Shown here: in pieces, positions 8,739-16,710 of the stretch
Numbering within the stretch: the stretch's first letter is position 1
How the letters are laid out: each line of letters starts with the position of its first letter
Notes under the pieces: generated by a model
What the model was told of the DNA's origin: nothing
What the model saw: the letters and a program-made list of their open reading frames with translations, nothing else
The model's database searches: none
Program-made: the position numbers and the translations under genes
Origin: Flavobacterium johnsoniae
GTDB taxonomy: Bacteria; Bacteroidota; Bacteroidia; Flavobacteriales; Flavobacteriaceae
Direction: 5' to 3'
DNA: 64,000 nt
Assembly: GCF_030388325.1 (NCBI RefSeq)
Contig: NZ_CP103794.1
Span: forward strand, 4,650,001 to 4,714,000

Positions 8739-9383
8739 ATGAATTTAGAAGAATATAAAAAACAATTTTCAGAAGATGATGCCGTTGGGTGGCTAGAAAT
8801 CGATAAAGAATTTGACCTTCTTTATCCGGGTCAGGAACCAAAACATTTTGCTCCAGCGATTAGTTATATGCTTGGCGGAGAACATCCGCTTGACGGCGTA
8901 AGTTATTATGAAAGTAAAAATCAGGAAGATCATTTTCATTTTATCACTTACGGATTTTCGGAATTGTATTATAACGAAGAAAAAGTAGACGGAGAATTCA
9001 GCAAATGGGGATTTGAACTTACTTTTAGATTAAAGCCTTTTGAAGCCGATAACGGAAATCCAAGTTGGGCTGTGGCGCTTTTGCAAAACATTGCCAAATA
9101 TGTTTTTAATAGCGGAAATTGGTTTGAAGAATTTCATTATATGCCCGTAAACGGTCCGATTCGTCTGGATACCGAAACCGACATTACAGCCTTAGTTTTT
9201 GTAAATGATCCTGAAGTTCCGAAAAAGCAAACACCGCACGGAGAAGTTTCTTTCTTGCAAATTGTAGGCATAACGTCTCAAGAATATGAAAATATTAAAG
9301 AAAATCCAGAAACGGTTGAGGCTTTAGTTAATAAATTAAAAGAAAATAATCCTTTATTAATTACCGATTTGAATCGAAAATGA
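8739..9383 (+). CDS. Suppressor-of-fused (SUFU) domain protein
   Basis: A 214-residue protein with the SUFU fold pattern (GGEHPLDGVSYYES, HFITYGFSELYYNEE, WGFELTFRL, the PVNGPI and TALVFVNDPE blocks, and FLQIVGITSQEYE). Bacterial SUFU proteins are known mainly as immunity proteins of polymorphic toxin systems. The start at 8739 is chosen because an upstream ATG (8670) lies in the preceding terminator and would add 23 residues with no family match. Its stop overlaps the next start as ATGA at 9380, indicating coupling. No partner toxin is visible. Confidence 0.85.
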   Translation: MNLEEYKKQFSEDDAVGWLEIDKEFDLLYPGQEPKHFAPAISYMLGGEHPLDGVSYYESKNQEDHFHFITYGFSELYYNEEKVDGEFSKWGFELTFRLKPFEADNGNPSWAVALLQNIAKYVFNSGNWFEEFHYMPVNGPIRLDTETDITALVFVNDPEVPKKQTPHGEVSFLQIVGITSQEYENIKENPETVEALVNKLKENNPLLITDLNRK

Positions 9384-9718
9384 TCAATTACAATAACAAA
9401 TTTTTTAAACCTGTAAGCAATTCGGAAAACGGAGAAACGTCTAATGAAACTGTCTTTCATTACAAACAAGAAGGAAATATTTTGACTTCTGAATACTCTG
9501 GAGGACAAATCATAAAAGGTCATTTAATTGGTTTAGTTGATAAAACAGGAAATATCGAAATGAAATATCATCAAATAAACAAAAAGGGCGAATTAATGAC
9601 GGGCTTTTGCACTTCGAAACCTGAAATTTTATCAGACGGAAAAATAAGACTTCACGAAACTTGGCAATGGACTTCTGGAGATTTATCAAAAGGGAATTCT
9701 ATAATTGAAGAACAATAA
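9380..9718 (+). CDS. Small conserved protein (often labelled n-acetylglutamate synthase)
   Basis: A 112-residue protein predicted to be all-beta, with repeated motifs such as HYKQEGNILTSEYSGGQIIKG and MKYHQINKKGELMTG. Homologues in Bacteroidota carry the label n-acetylglutamate synthase, but no GNAT or kinase motif is present here, so that label looks wrong. It overlaps the SUFU gene by four bases and is probably co-translated with it. A partner or second immunity-type role is only a guess. Confidence 0.7.
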   Translation: MINYNNKFFKPVSNSENGETSNETVFHYKQEGNILTSEYSGGQIIKGHLIGLVDKTGNIEMKYHQINKKGELMTGFCTSKPEILSDGKIRLHETWQWTSGDLSKGNSIIEEQ

Positions 9719-9741
9719 AAAATCTAAAAAACGCTTAAACG

Positions 9742-10185
9742 ATGAAAAAATTTCTTTTGCTTTTTCTTATTTTAACCAGTATTTCTTACGCACAAAGTAA
9801 AAAAGAAATCCTTGTTGGCGACTGGCAAGGAACTGACATTAATGGTGTAAAAAATAAAATGATTTTTACTCCAGATAATTTTATTTCAATGACTATTAAT
9901 GGCGAATTTATCGATGGGAAAAATTATATAATCAAAGGAGGAAAAAAAGATGGACAGAAAGCTTTGTTAAAATATGAAATTGACGAATCTAAAGTTCCTA
10001 TAACAATGGATATTATCGCTATTGCTTTAGAAAAAGACAAAGAAGTTGAGAAAGGCAGAATTCTAGCAATATTAGATTTTAAAAGTGATGATGAAGTTAG
10101 AATAAATCTCGGTTTAAATGGCGTAAGAGCTACCGAATTTAATGATTCTAATGAAGGCAGTACAATTTTTCTGAAAAGAAATTAA
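9742..10185 (+). CDS. Secreted small protein, lipocalin-like
   Basis: A 147-residue protein with signal peptide MKKFLLLFLILTSISYAQ. The mature start (VGDWQGTDINGVKNKMIF) has the G-x-W beginning seen in lipocalin-like domains, and the rest alternates beta strands. No family can be named firmly. It lies 23 bp after the preceding gene and 13 bp before a GNAT gene, so it is probably in the same transcript. Confidence 0.65.
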   Translation: MKKFLLLFLILTSISYAQSKKEILVGDWQGTDINGVKNKMIFTPDNFISMTINGEFIDGKNYIIKGGKKDGQKALLKYEIDESKVPITMDIIAIALEKDKEVEKGRILAILDFKSDDEVRINLGLNGVRATEFNDSNEGSTIFLKRN

Positions 10186-10198
10186 ACAGAAAAAATAC

Positions 10199-10633
10199 AT
10201 GTTGCATATAGTAGAATTCAGAAATAGTGATTTAAATTCTCTAAAAGAAATTTTCTTAGAAGAAAGAAAACGAACTTTTACATGGAATGATATTTCTGAA
10301 TTTAAGTTAGATGATTTTATCAAACAAACACAAGGAGAATATATCTTGACAGCACTTTGGAATAACGTTCCTGTTGGATTTATTTCGATTTGGATGCCTA
10401 ATAATTTTATTCATCATCTTTATGTAAATCATAATTATCAGGGTAAAAATATTGGTTCTGAATTATTAAAAGCGGCAATTTTGAAAGCTAATTTTCCGCT
10501 TACTCTAAAATGTCTCGAAAAGAATACAAAAACAATTGATTTTTATATCAAAAATGGATTTGTAGAAAAAGAAAAAGGACATTCTAACAATGGAATTTAT
10601 ATTTTATTTGAGTTAAAAAAAGAGGCAAAATAA
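10199..10633 (+). CDS. GNAT-family N-acetyltransferase
   Basis: A 144-residue protein with the GNAT core: HHLYVNHNYQGKNIGSELL gives beta-4 and the acetyl-CoA pyrophosphate loop (Q-G-K-N-I-G), and NTKTIDFYIKNGF is the usual C-terminal motif. It transfers acetyl from acetyl-CoA to an unknown amine. Close spacing on both sides (13 and 15 bp) puts it inside the small-gene operon from about 8.7 to 11.8 kb. Confidence 0.85.
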   Translation: MLHIVEFRNSDLNSLKEIFLEERKRTFTWNDISEFKLDDFIKQTQGEYILTALWNNVPVGFISIWMPNNFIHHLYVNHNYQGKNIGSELLKAAILKANFPLTLKCLEKNTKTIDFYIKNGFVEKEKGHSNNGIYILFELKKEAK

Positions 10634-10648
10634 CTAAAGGAAAAAACT

Positions 10649-11050
10649 ATGAGTCAGGAAATTCAAAATTACAACGATTCTCAAAGTTTAGAAGACAAAG
10701 AAATCTGCAATCTTCTTTATTCGATTATAAATAAAAAATTAGCCAAAGCCGAAAGCAAAATATGGCACGCGCATCCGGTTTGGTTTTTAGACGGAAACCC
10801 AATTGTTGGATACAGCAAACTAAAAGATTCTGTTAGATTACTTTTCTGGAGCGGACAATCTTTTGACGAAGAACAATTGCAAAATGAAGGTTCTTTTAAA
10901 GCCGCAGAAATGCGTTACACTCAAATAGATCAGATCAACGAAGAAGATGTAAAACGCTGGCTGACAAAAGCAAAAGAAATTCAATGGGATTATAAAAACA
11001 TTGTAAAAAGAAAAGGAGTCCTAATTCGTTTAATGACCAAACCCTATTAA
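10649..11050 (+). CDS. DUF1801 (YdhG-like) protein, first of three
   Basis: A 133-residue soluble protein of the DUF1801 fold: the AKAESKIWHAHPVWFLDGNPIVGY block, followed by LLFWSGQSFDE and GSFKAAEMRY. The family contains the iron-chaperone-like YdhG and frataxin-like Fra proteins, but its function is not established generally. Further members are encoded at 16287 and 21894. It lies 15 bp after the GNAT gene. Confidence 0.8.
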   Translation: MSQEIQNYNDSQSLEDKEICNLLYSIINKKLAKAESKIWHAHPVWFLDGNPIVGYSKLKDSVRLLFWSGQSFDEEQLQNEGSFKAAEMRYTQIDQINEEDVKRWLTKAKEIQWDYKNIVKRKGVLIRLMTKPY

Positions 11051-11063
11051 CCAAAAAACCACT

Positions 11064-11801
11064 ATGAAATTTTTTCAATTATTTGCTTTTATCTTAATAA
11101 CCGCCACAACTTTATCACAAACAAAAATGCGACCAGTAGAAGACCTTATCGATCTAAACGACTCAGGATGGAAATCAGTAAAAGAATGGAGCAATTCTGC
11201 TAAAAACAAAGTAGAAATTCTTCCTGCCGATCCAAAAAAGGCAAAAGATGCTTTATATAACACGCAAGTTACAACCACTTCGCCAATGGGCGCGGTGGTT
11301 TATAGAACTGGCGGAATTTTAATCGATAACGGCTGGATTAGAATTTTAGGTTCTGGAAGCGCAAAACTAAACCGCAGTCTTCCTGATTGGAATAAAGGAA
11401 AATCTTTTAAAGAATTTGGAGAAGCGCCTTCTTTTCTCTTAATCGCAGACGATGCTCTCGGCGGATTTTATCTCCTAAACGGTGGTGGATTAGGTACAGA
11501 TTTAGGCAACGTGTATTATTTTGCGCCCGATAATTTAGAATATGAGCCGCTGGATATTACTTATTCTCAGTTTTTAGAATTCTGTTTTAATAACGATTTA
11601 GACAAATATTATTCGGGAAGCCGTTGGGAAAACTGGAAAAAAGAAGTTGCTTCTTTACAAGGCGATCAAGTTTTTAATTTTTATCCGTTTTTATGGACAG
11701 ATGAAGGAAGCGACATCAATAAAGTGCAAAGAAAAGTTATTCCTGTTGAAGAGCAGTATAATCTTAATTTGGATTTGAGAAAACAGCTTGGACATAATTA
11801 A
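11064..11801 (+). CDS. DUF2625 family protein with signal peptide
   Basis: A 245-residue protein. It begins with a hydrophobic stretch (MKFFQLFAFILITATTLS) that looks like a signal peptide, unlike the cytosolic members of DUF2625. The rest matches the family well: RPVEDLIDLNDSGW, the GGILIDNGWIRILGSG block, FLLIADDALGGFYLLNGG, and FYPFLWT. It lies 13 bp after the DUF1801 gene. The family has no known function; export to the periplasm is inferred from the N-terminus. Confidence 0.82.
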   Translation: MKFFQLFAFILITATTLSQTKMRPVEDLIDLNDSGWKSVKEWSNSAKNKVEILPADPKKAKDALYNTQVTTTSPMGAVVYRTGGILIDNGWIRILGSGSAKLNRSLPDWNKGKSFKEFGEAPSFLLIADDALGGFYLLNGGGLGTDLGNVYYFAPDNLEYEPLDITYSQFLEFCFNNDLDKYYSGSRWENWKKEVASLQGDQVFNFYPFLWTDEGSDINKVQRKVIPVEEQYNLNLDLRKQLGHN

Positions 11802-11844
11802 AAAAGTACTTTAGTCCCCAAATAACAATAACGATTGATTAAAA

Positions 11845-12453
11845 ATGGCTGTAAAAAGAAGCGTACTTGAACAGATGTCTAATTCAGAATTAGAAAAATA
11901 TATTAAACCGGAAACTTCATTTGTTCCAGAAGCCACAAAAATTGCTTTTGAAATACTTAAAACTAGAGGTCGAGATTTTTCTGCAGAAGAACTTGCTACA
12001 ATTAATATCTTGATTCATAAAAAAGAAGAAAAGAAAATACGACCGATACATAAAAATCATATAAAATCATCCAATTTTATTTTTATTTCATTGGCTATAG
12101 GTATAATTAATTTCTTTCTATTTATGATATTTACACAAAATGAAGGAGGTATTGTCTCAGCTTTGGTTACTTTTATTTTTGTTGGAATGCTAGGATATTT
12201 AGTTAGAAAAGGATATGATTTAAAAGTTTTTTTATTGGTGCTATTCCTGATCGGGTTACTTGGCTCTATCCGCACTTTAGTTTCTAACTTTATTTATTTT
12301 CCGTTAAACGGAATTTTAAGCCTTTGCCAGCTAATTATTCAACTACTTTCTATAATCTTACTTTTTAGAATTCCAAAGAAATTTGAAAGTATAAAAATCA
12401 ACGAATTTGAATCGTGGCTTTCTAGCGAAAATGGAGATGATTATAAAAAATAG
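11845..12453 (+). CDS. Membrane protein with soluble N-terminal helical domain
   Basis: A 202-residue protein. Residues 1-70 are soluble and helical (MSNSELEKYIKPET, KIAFEILKTRGRDFSAEE), a pattern seen in many Bacteroidota membrane proteins. Four hydrophobic segments follow at about 76-96, 103-120, 127-148 and 152-175, with a charged tail. No catalytic residues are recognised. Function unknown. Confidence 0.7.
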   Translation: MAVKRSVLEQMSNSELEKYIKPETSFVPEATKIAFEILKTRGRDFSAEELATINILIHKKEEKKIRPIHKNHIKSSNFIFISLAIGIINFFLFMIFTQNEGGIVSALVTFIFVGMLGYLVRKGYDLKVFLLVLFLIGLLGSIRTLVSNFIYFPLNGILSLCQLIIQLLSIILLFRIPKKFESIKINEFESWLSSENGDDYKK

Positions 12454-12596
12454 TAATTCATAATTTTGAAGTTCAAAGCAAAAGTTTTAATAAATTACGG
12501 CATGTCCGAAACACACCTCAAATTTGTCTTTTAAACACCTTAACTTTTTGATTTTTAGATTGTAATTTTACTTTACTAATTTCTAAATCAATCAAA

Positions 12597-13082
12597 ATGA
12601 GCGCACAAGATTTTACCACAACAATACTTCTCGATAAATCTCCAGAAGAAGTTTTTAAAGCTATCCAAAATGTTCGCGGCTGGTGGTCGGAAGAAATTGA
12701 AGGAAAAACAGCAAATGAAGGCGACGAATTCAAGTATCATTATGAAGATGTTCACCGCTGTAAAATAAAACTGATTGAAGTAATTCCGAATCAGAAAATC
12801 GTTTGGCTAATTGAAGAAAACTATTTCAGTTTTACCAAAGACGACACAGAATGGACGAATACAACTGCTGTTTTTGATATTTCAAAAGAAGAAAACAAAA
12901 CGAAACTTACTTTTACGCATGTTGGTTTGGTTCCAGAATACGAATGCTTTGAAGTTTGCAAATCAGGTTGGACAAATTACATTCAAAACAGTTTAAAAAA
13001 ACTTATTGAAACTGGAAAAGGCGAACCCAATGCAACTGGAAAACCGCAAACAGAAACAGAAAGAAAACTTTCTGAAAAATAA
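12597..13082 (+). CDS. SRPBCC (AHSA1/START-like) protein, first of two
   Basis: A 161-residue protein of the SRPBCC ligand-binding fold: TTTILLDKSPEEVFKAI, then VRGWWSEEIEG, IVWLIEENYFSF, and the C-terminal helix with CKSGWTNYIQNSLKKLI. These bind hydrophobic ligands or act as chaperone activators; the ligand is unknown. A relative is encoded at 21189. It precedes the NmrA-like/AraC pair by about 100 bp. Confidence 0.85.
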   Translation: MSAQDFTTTILLDKSPEEVFKAIQNVRGWWSEEIEGKTANEGDEFKYHYEDVHRCKIKLIEVIPNQKIVWLIEENYFSFTKDDTEWTNTTAVFDISKEENKTKLTFTHVGLVPEYECFEVCKSGWTNYIQNSLKKLIETGKGEPNATGKPQTETERKLSEK

Positions 13083-13153
13083 CTTTTTTTCATAATACTA
13101 TTTTTAGGCTACGTCAATCAGAGATTTGGCTAAATCTATTTGCTTGATGCTGC

Positions 13154-13170
13154 GCAACTTTGTATCATCA
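13154..13170 (+). promoter_or_regulatory. 17-bp promoter/operator motif shared with 5789-5805
   Basis: GCAACTTTGTATCATCA lies 13 bp before the ATG at 13184. TTGATGCTGC precedes it, matching TTGATGTGT of the first copy. Confidence 0.55.
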
Positions 13171-13183
13171 AAAAAATAGTATT

Positions 13184-14080
13184 ATGAAAATTATCATTAC
13201 AGGTTCTTTAGGGAACATCAGCAAACCTCTTGCGAAAGCATTAATCGAAAAAGGACATCAAATTACGGTAATAACAAGCAGCAATGACAGAAAATCTGAG
13301 ATTGAAAATCTTGGCGCTTCAACAGCGATTGGATCTGTAAATGACGTTGCATTTTTAACTCAAACTTTTACGGGTGCAGATGCTGTATATTGCATGATTC
13401 CGCGCGCGAATTATTTTGATTCAAATCTTGATTTAGATGCATTTACCCGTACAATTGGAAATAATTATGCAGAAGCTATTACAAAATCTGGTGTAAAACG
13501 TGTTGTATTTTTAAGTAGCGTCGGCGCGCATTTAGAAAACAATTCTGGAATAATTCAGCGTTACAATGAAATTGAAGCTGTTTTAAATAAACTTTCTGAT
13601 GTTTCGCTTACGTTTATGCGTCCAACTTCTTTTTATTACAATTTGCTAGCTTATATTCCGCAGATTAAAAATCAAAGATTTATTGCAACCAATTATGGCG
13701 CAGACGAATTGATTCCGTGGGTTTCTCCAAACGATATTGCAGAAGCAATTGCAGAAGAGCTTATAACTCCGCTTGACGGAAAAAAAATTCGTTACGTAGC
13801 AAGCGAAGAACTTTCTGGACATCAAACAGCAAAAATTCTGGGCGAAGCAATTGGAATTCCAGATTTAAAATGGAAATTAATTAGCGACGAAGAAGTTTTA
13901 AATGGATTAATTTCTGTTGGAATGCAACCAAAAATCGCAAAAGGTTTGGTAGAAATGTACGCTGGACTTTACAACGGTTTATTGGCTGAAGATTATTATC
14001 AAAATCGTCCCGCAGTTTTAGGAAAAATAAAACTGGCAGATTATGCAAAAGAATTTGCTACAATTTTCCATCAAAATTAA
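13184..14080 (+). CDS. NAD(P)H-binding NmrA-like protein, second of two
   Basis: A 298-residue Rossmann-fold protein with GSLGNIS at residues 7-13 as the dinucleotide-binding turn, VITSSNDRKSEIE after strand 2, and VVFLSSVGAH at strand 4. It resembles the NmrA-like reductase group (QOR2-type). The ATG at 13184 is chosen; an in-frame TTG at 13160 sits inside the shared promoter motif. An AraC gene starts 12 bp after its stop, the mirror of the first AraC/NmrA pair. Confidence 0.87.
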   Translation: MKIIITGSLGNISKPLAKALIEKGHQITVITSSNDRKSEIENLGASTAIGSVNDVAFLTQTFTGADAVYCMIPRANYFDSNLDLDAFTRTIGNNYAEAITKSGVKRVVFLSSVGAHLENNSGIIQRYNEIEAVLNKLSDVSLTFMRPTSFYYNLLAYIPQIKNQRFIATNYGADELIPWVSPNDIAEAIAEELITPLDGKKIRYVASEELSGHQTAKILGEAIGIPDLKWKLISDEEVLNGLISVGMQPKIAKGLVEMYAGLYNGLLAEDYYQNRPAVLGKIKLADYAKEFATIFHQN

Positions 14081-14092
14081 GTAACTTGTACT

Positions 14093-15007
14093 ATGGCAAA
14101 TCAGCAACCTCTTCGATTTAAAACTATTAGCGAATTTCATGATTTTAGAGATTTGCCAAAACCCGAACATCCTTTGGTGAGCGTTTACAATTTTGAAGAT
14201 CTCAAATATTTAAATAGCGAAGAACCGAAAAGTTTAATGCTAGATTTTTATTCGATTGCTTTGAAAAGAAATGCGAATGCTAAAATGCGTTACGGCCAAC
14301 AGGAATACGACTTTAAAGAAGGGGTTTTGATTTTTCTTTCGCCTGGACAAGTTTTTTCTATTGAAGGAAATTCCGAAATGCAGCACACAGGATGGTCTTT
14401 ATTGATTCATCCTGATTTTCTCTGGAATACGCCGCTTGCACAAAAAATAAAACAATATGATTATTTTGGTTACGCAGTCAATGAAGCGCTTCATCTTTCT
14501 GATAAAGAAGAAAATATGCTAATCGATATTATCAAAAATATTCAGCAGGAATATCAATCTAACATTGATAAATTCAGCCAAGATGTTATTATAGCTCAAA
14601 TTGAATTATTTCTAACTTACGCCGAACGATTTTATAATAGACAATTTATTACTAGAAAAATCAGCAGTCATCAGATTTTAGCGCGTTTGGAAAAATTGCT
14701 TGAAGATTATTTTTCTGATGACAATTTGCGACAAAAAGGAATTCCGACTGTACAATTTATTGCCGAAAACTTACATGTTTCTCCAAACTATTTAAGCGGA
14801 TTATTGAAAACACATACAGGTCAAAGCACGCAACAGCACATTCACAATAAATTAATTGAAAAGGCAAAAGAGAAACTTTCGACCACCAATTTATCCATTA
14901 GTGAAATTGCATTTGATCTTGGTTTTGAGCATCAGCAGTCTTTTAGTAAATTGTTCAAAACCAAAACAAACAGTTCGCCATTAGAATTCAGACAATCTTT
15001 TAACTAA
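14093..15007 (+). CDS. AraC-family transcriptional regulator
   Basis: A 304-residue regulator with an N-terminal cupin-like sensory domain (MRYGQQEYDFKEGVLIFLSP) and a C-terminal double helix-turn-helix over about residues 205-302 (VQFIAENLHVSPNYLSGLLK, ISEIAFDLGFEHQQSFSKLF, ending SSPLEFRQSF). It lies 12 bp after the NmrA-like gene and is probably co-transcribed with it. Autoregulation through the shared motif at 13154 is plausible but not shown. Confidence 0.88.
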   Translation: MANQQPLRFKTISEFHDFRDLPKPEHPLVSVYNFEDLKYLNSEEPKSLMLDFYSIALKRNANAKMRYGQQEYDFKEGVLIFLSPGQVFSIEGNSEMQHTGWSLLIHPDFLWNTPLAQKIKQYDYFGYAVNEALHLSDKEENMLIDIIKNIQQEYQSNIDKFSQDVIIAQIELFLTYAERFYNRQFITRKISSHQILARLEKLLEDYFSDDNLRQKGIPTVQFIAENLHVSPNYLSGLLKTHTGQSTQQHIHNKLIEKAKEKLSTTNLSISEIAFDLGFEHQQSFSKLFKTKTNSSPLEFRQSFN

Positions 15008-15050
15008 TTGCTTTATTTTTCATAAATTCGTTACATAAAAAACGAAAAAT

Positions 15051-15467
15051 ATGAATCCATTTTTAAGAAATACTTTGGCCGTTATTGCCGGTCTTGTAAT
15101 CGGAAGCGTTGTCAATATGAGTATCATTTTAATTAGCGGTTCTATAATTCCTGCTCCAAATGGCGCAGACGTTAGCACTACCGAAGCTTTAAAAGCAAAC
15201 ATGCATTTATTTGAGCCAAAACATTTTCTTTTTCCTTTCTTAGCACACGCAATCGGAACATTTGCGGGCGCGTTTACAACGGCTTTAATAGCTATTAAGC
15301 ACAAAACAAAATTAGCTTTCGGAATCGGTGCATTCTTTTTATTTGGCGGTATTGTCACTATTTTTACTTTGCCTTCTCCAATTTGGTTTAATTTCGTTGA
15401 TTTGATTTTTGCCTATATTCCTACTGCTTATTTGGCTTCTAAAATTGCCGTGAAAAAGCAAATCTAA
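15051..15467 (+). CDS. Four-helix membrane protein of unknown function
   Basis: A 138-residue integral membrane protein with hydrophobic segments at about residues 8-32, 60-82, 88-108 and 113-132. A TAAATTCG box at 15023-15030 could be its -7 element. It ends one base before the next ATG, so it is coupled to a small winged-helix-like protein that may regulate the pair. No transporter family could be recognised. Confidence 0.72.
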   Translation: MNPFLRNTLAVIAGLVIGSVVNMSIILISGSIIPAPNGADVSTTEALKANMHLFEPKHFLFPFLAHAIGTFAGAFTTALIAIKHKTKLAFGIGAFFLFGGIVTIFTLPSPIWFNFVDLIFAYIPTAYLASKIAVKKQI

Positions 15468-15468
15468 A

Positions 15469-15681
15469 ATGAGTAATTCTCAAAACATAAAACCAGCAAA
15501 AAAATGTTATGAACATTTGGGCGGTAAACTTGGCGAACTGCTTCTGGAAACATTCATTGAGAAAAAATGGATTGCAAAAAAAGATTCTTCAGAAAAACAT
15601 CTTTACATAACTGAATTAGGAGAAAAAGAGTTTGAAAAATTGGGTCTAGATCTTTCAAAAATTAAATCTGAAGTGCTTTAA
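15469..15681 (+). CDS. Small winged-helix-like protein (ArsR C-terminal type)
   Basis: A 70-residue protein. CYEHLGGKLGELLLETFIEK, a lysine-rich wing and YITELGEKEFEKLGL match the C-terminal part of ArsR/HxlR-type regulators, while the canonical N-terminal recognition helices are missing. It may therefore be a truncated regulator or a distinct small family. It starts one base after the membrane protein gene and is certainly in the same transcript. Confidence 0.65.
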   Translation: MSNSQNIKPAKKCYEHLGGKLGELLLETFIEKKWIAKKDSSEKHLYITELGEKEFEKLGLDLSKIKSEVL

Positions 15682-15760
15682 TTTTATAAATTTCTTTAGA
15701 CTTTCTGCAAATATTATAGCGCTTTATTTCATAACTTAGTCTGTTTTTAAATTTTGAATT

Positions 15761-16129
15761 ATGACTAAGAAAGAAATCGCAAAAAACTTCCTGACATTGG
15801 CAGCAAAAGGGCATTCTCATGAAGCTTTTCGATTATATGTTGGAAAGAATTTCAAGCATCATAATACGCACTTTAAAGGCGATGCCGAAACTTTAATGCT
15901 CGCTATGGAAGAATCTGCCAGAACAAATCCGAATAAGGTTTTCAAAATTCATCATATTTTGAGAGACGGAGATTTAGTTGCTGTGCATTCGCATCTCAAA
16001 CAAACTCCAGCAGATATTGGTTTTGCTGTTGTTCATATCTTAAAATTCGAATCAGAAAAAATCATCGAACTTTGGGATTTAGGACAGCCAATTCCGAAAA
16101 ATAATATTAATGAAAATGGAATGTTTTAA
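15761..16129 (+). CDS. SnoaL-like / NTF2-fold protein
   Basis: A 122-residue alpha+beta-barrel protein: AKNFLTLAAKGHSHEAFRLY, then HHNTHFKGDAETLMLAM, VAVHSHLKQ and IIELWDLGQPIP, the recurring pattern of polyketide-cyclase-like NTF2 proteins. Such proteins bind or transform small hydrophobic molecules; the ligand is unknown. It appears monocistronic. Confidence 0.8.
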   Translation: MTKKEIAKNFLTLAAKGHSHEAFRLYVGKNFKHHNTHFKGDAETLMLAMEESARTNPNKVFKIHHILRDGDLVAVHSHLKQTPADIGFAVVHILKFESEKIIELWDLGQPIPKNNINENGMF

Positions 16130-16133
16130 TGTT

Positions 16134-16225
16134 TGTTTTTCAACGCAAAGTTCGCAAGGTTTTTTTATCAGTTTGTGTTTGCCAGCCGCAGAAGAACGCA
16201 AAGCTTTGCGAACTTTGCGTTTAAA
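16134..16225. repeat. Palindromic intergenic repeat, CGCAAAG family
   Basis: AACGCAAAGTTCGCAAGG is mirrored by CTTTGCGAACTTTGCGTT about 50 bp later. Related AACGCAAAG/CTTTGCG palindromes occur at 21664-21830, 41389-41463, and in part at 58317-58410 and 63811-63841. Confidence 0.75.
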
Positions 16226-16286
16226 TTTATCAACGAACATGAAACCTAAAAATTTAAACAAAAAAACCTTTTTTAAATAACACAAA

Positions 16287-16709
16287 ATGGCAAAAAATAA
16301 AACTACAGAAACCGAAAGCAGTGTAATTGATTTTATAAATGCTGTTGAAGATGACAAAAAGAAAAATGATGCTTTTGAACTTCTAAAAATAATCCAAGAA
16401 ACCACAGGTATTGAACCCAAAATGTGGGGACCAAGCATTATTGGTTTTGGAAGTTATCATTACAAATACGATAGCGGACACGAAGGTGATGCACCATTAG
16501 CAGGTTTTTCGCCAAGAAAAGCTGCAACAACAGTTTATTTTTATTTGCCTGAAAAAGAAAGAGAAGAACTTTTGCCTAAGCTCGGAAAACACACTTCTTC
16601 AAAAGCTTGTATTTACATTAAAAAATTAACTGATATCGATATTGAAATTTTAAAAAAGATTATTTTACTTTCGATTGAATACACTCAAAATTTATATTCT
16701 TCAAAATAA
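16287..16709 (+). CDS. DUF1801 protein, second of three
   Basis: A 140-residue protein of the DUF1801 family: VIDFINAVEDDKKKNDAFEL, IEPKMWGPSIIGFGSYHYKY, and a C-terminal LGKHTSSKACIYIKKLTDID. It has the more common long form, with a conserved W-G-x-S-I-I-G-F-G core. It lies one base before the next coding region and is in an operon with a metallo-beta-lactamase-fold hydrolase. The function of the family is unsettled. Confidence 0.83.
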   Translation: MAKNKTTETESSVIDFINAVEDDKKKNDAFELLKIIQETTGIEPKMWGPSIIGFGSYHYKYDSGHEGDAPLAGFSPRKAATTVYFYLPEKEREELLPKLGKHTSSKACIYIKKLTDIDIEILKKIILLSIEYTQNLYSSK

Positions 16710-16710
16710 A

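Noticed and set aside
9380..9718. N-acetylglutamate synthase activity
   Set aside because: The name is common for homologues, but no acetyl-CoA-binding or amino-acid kinase motif is present in the 112 residues.
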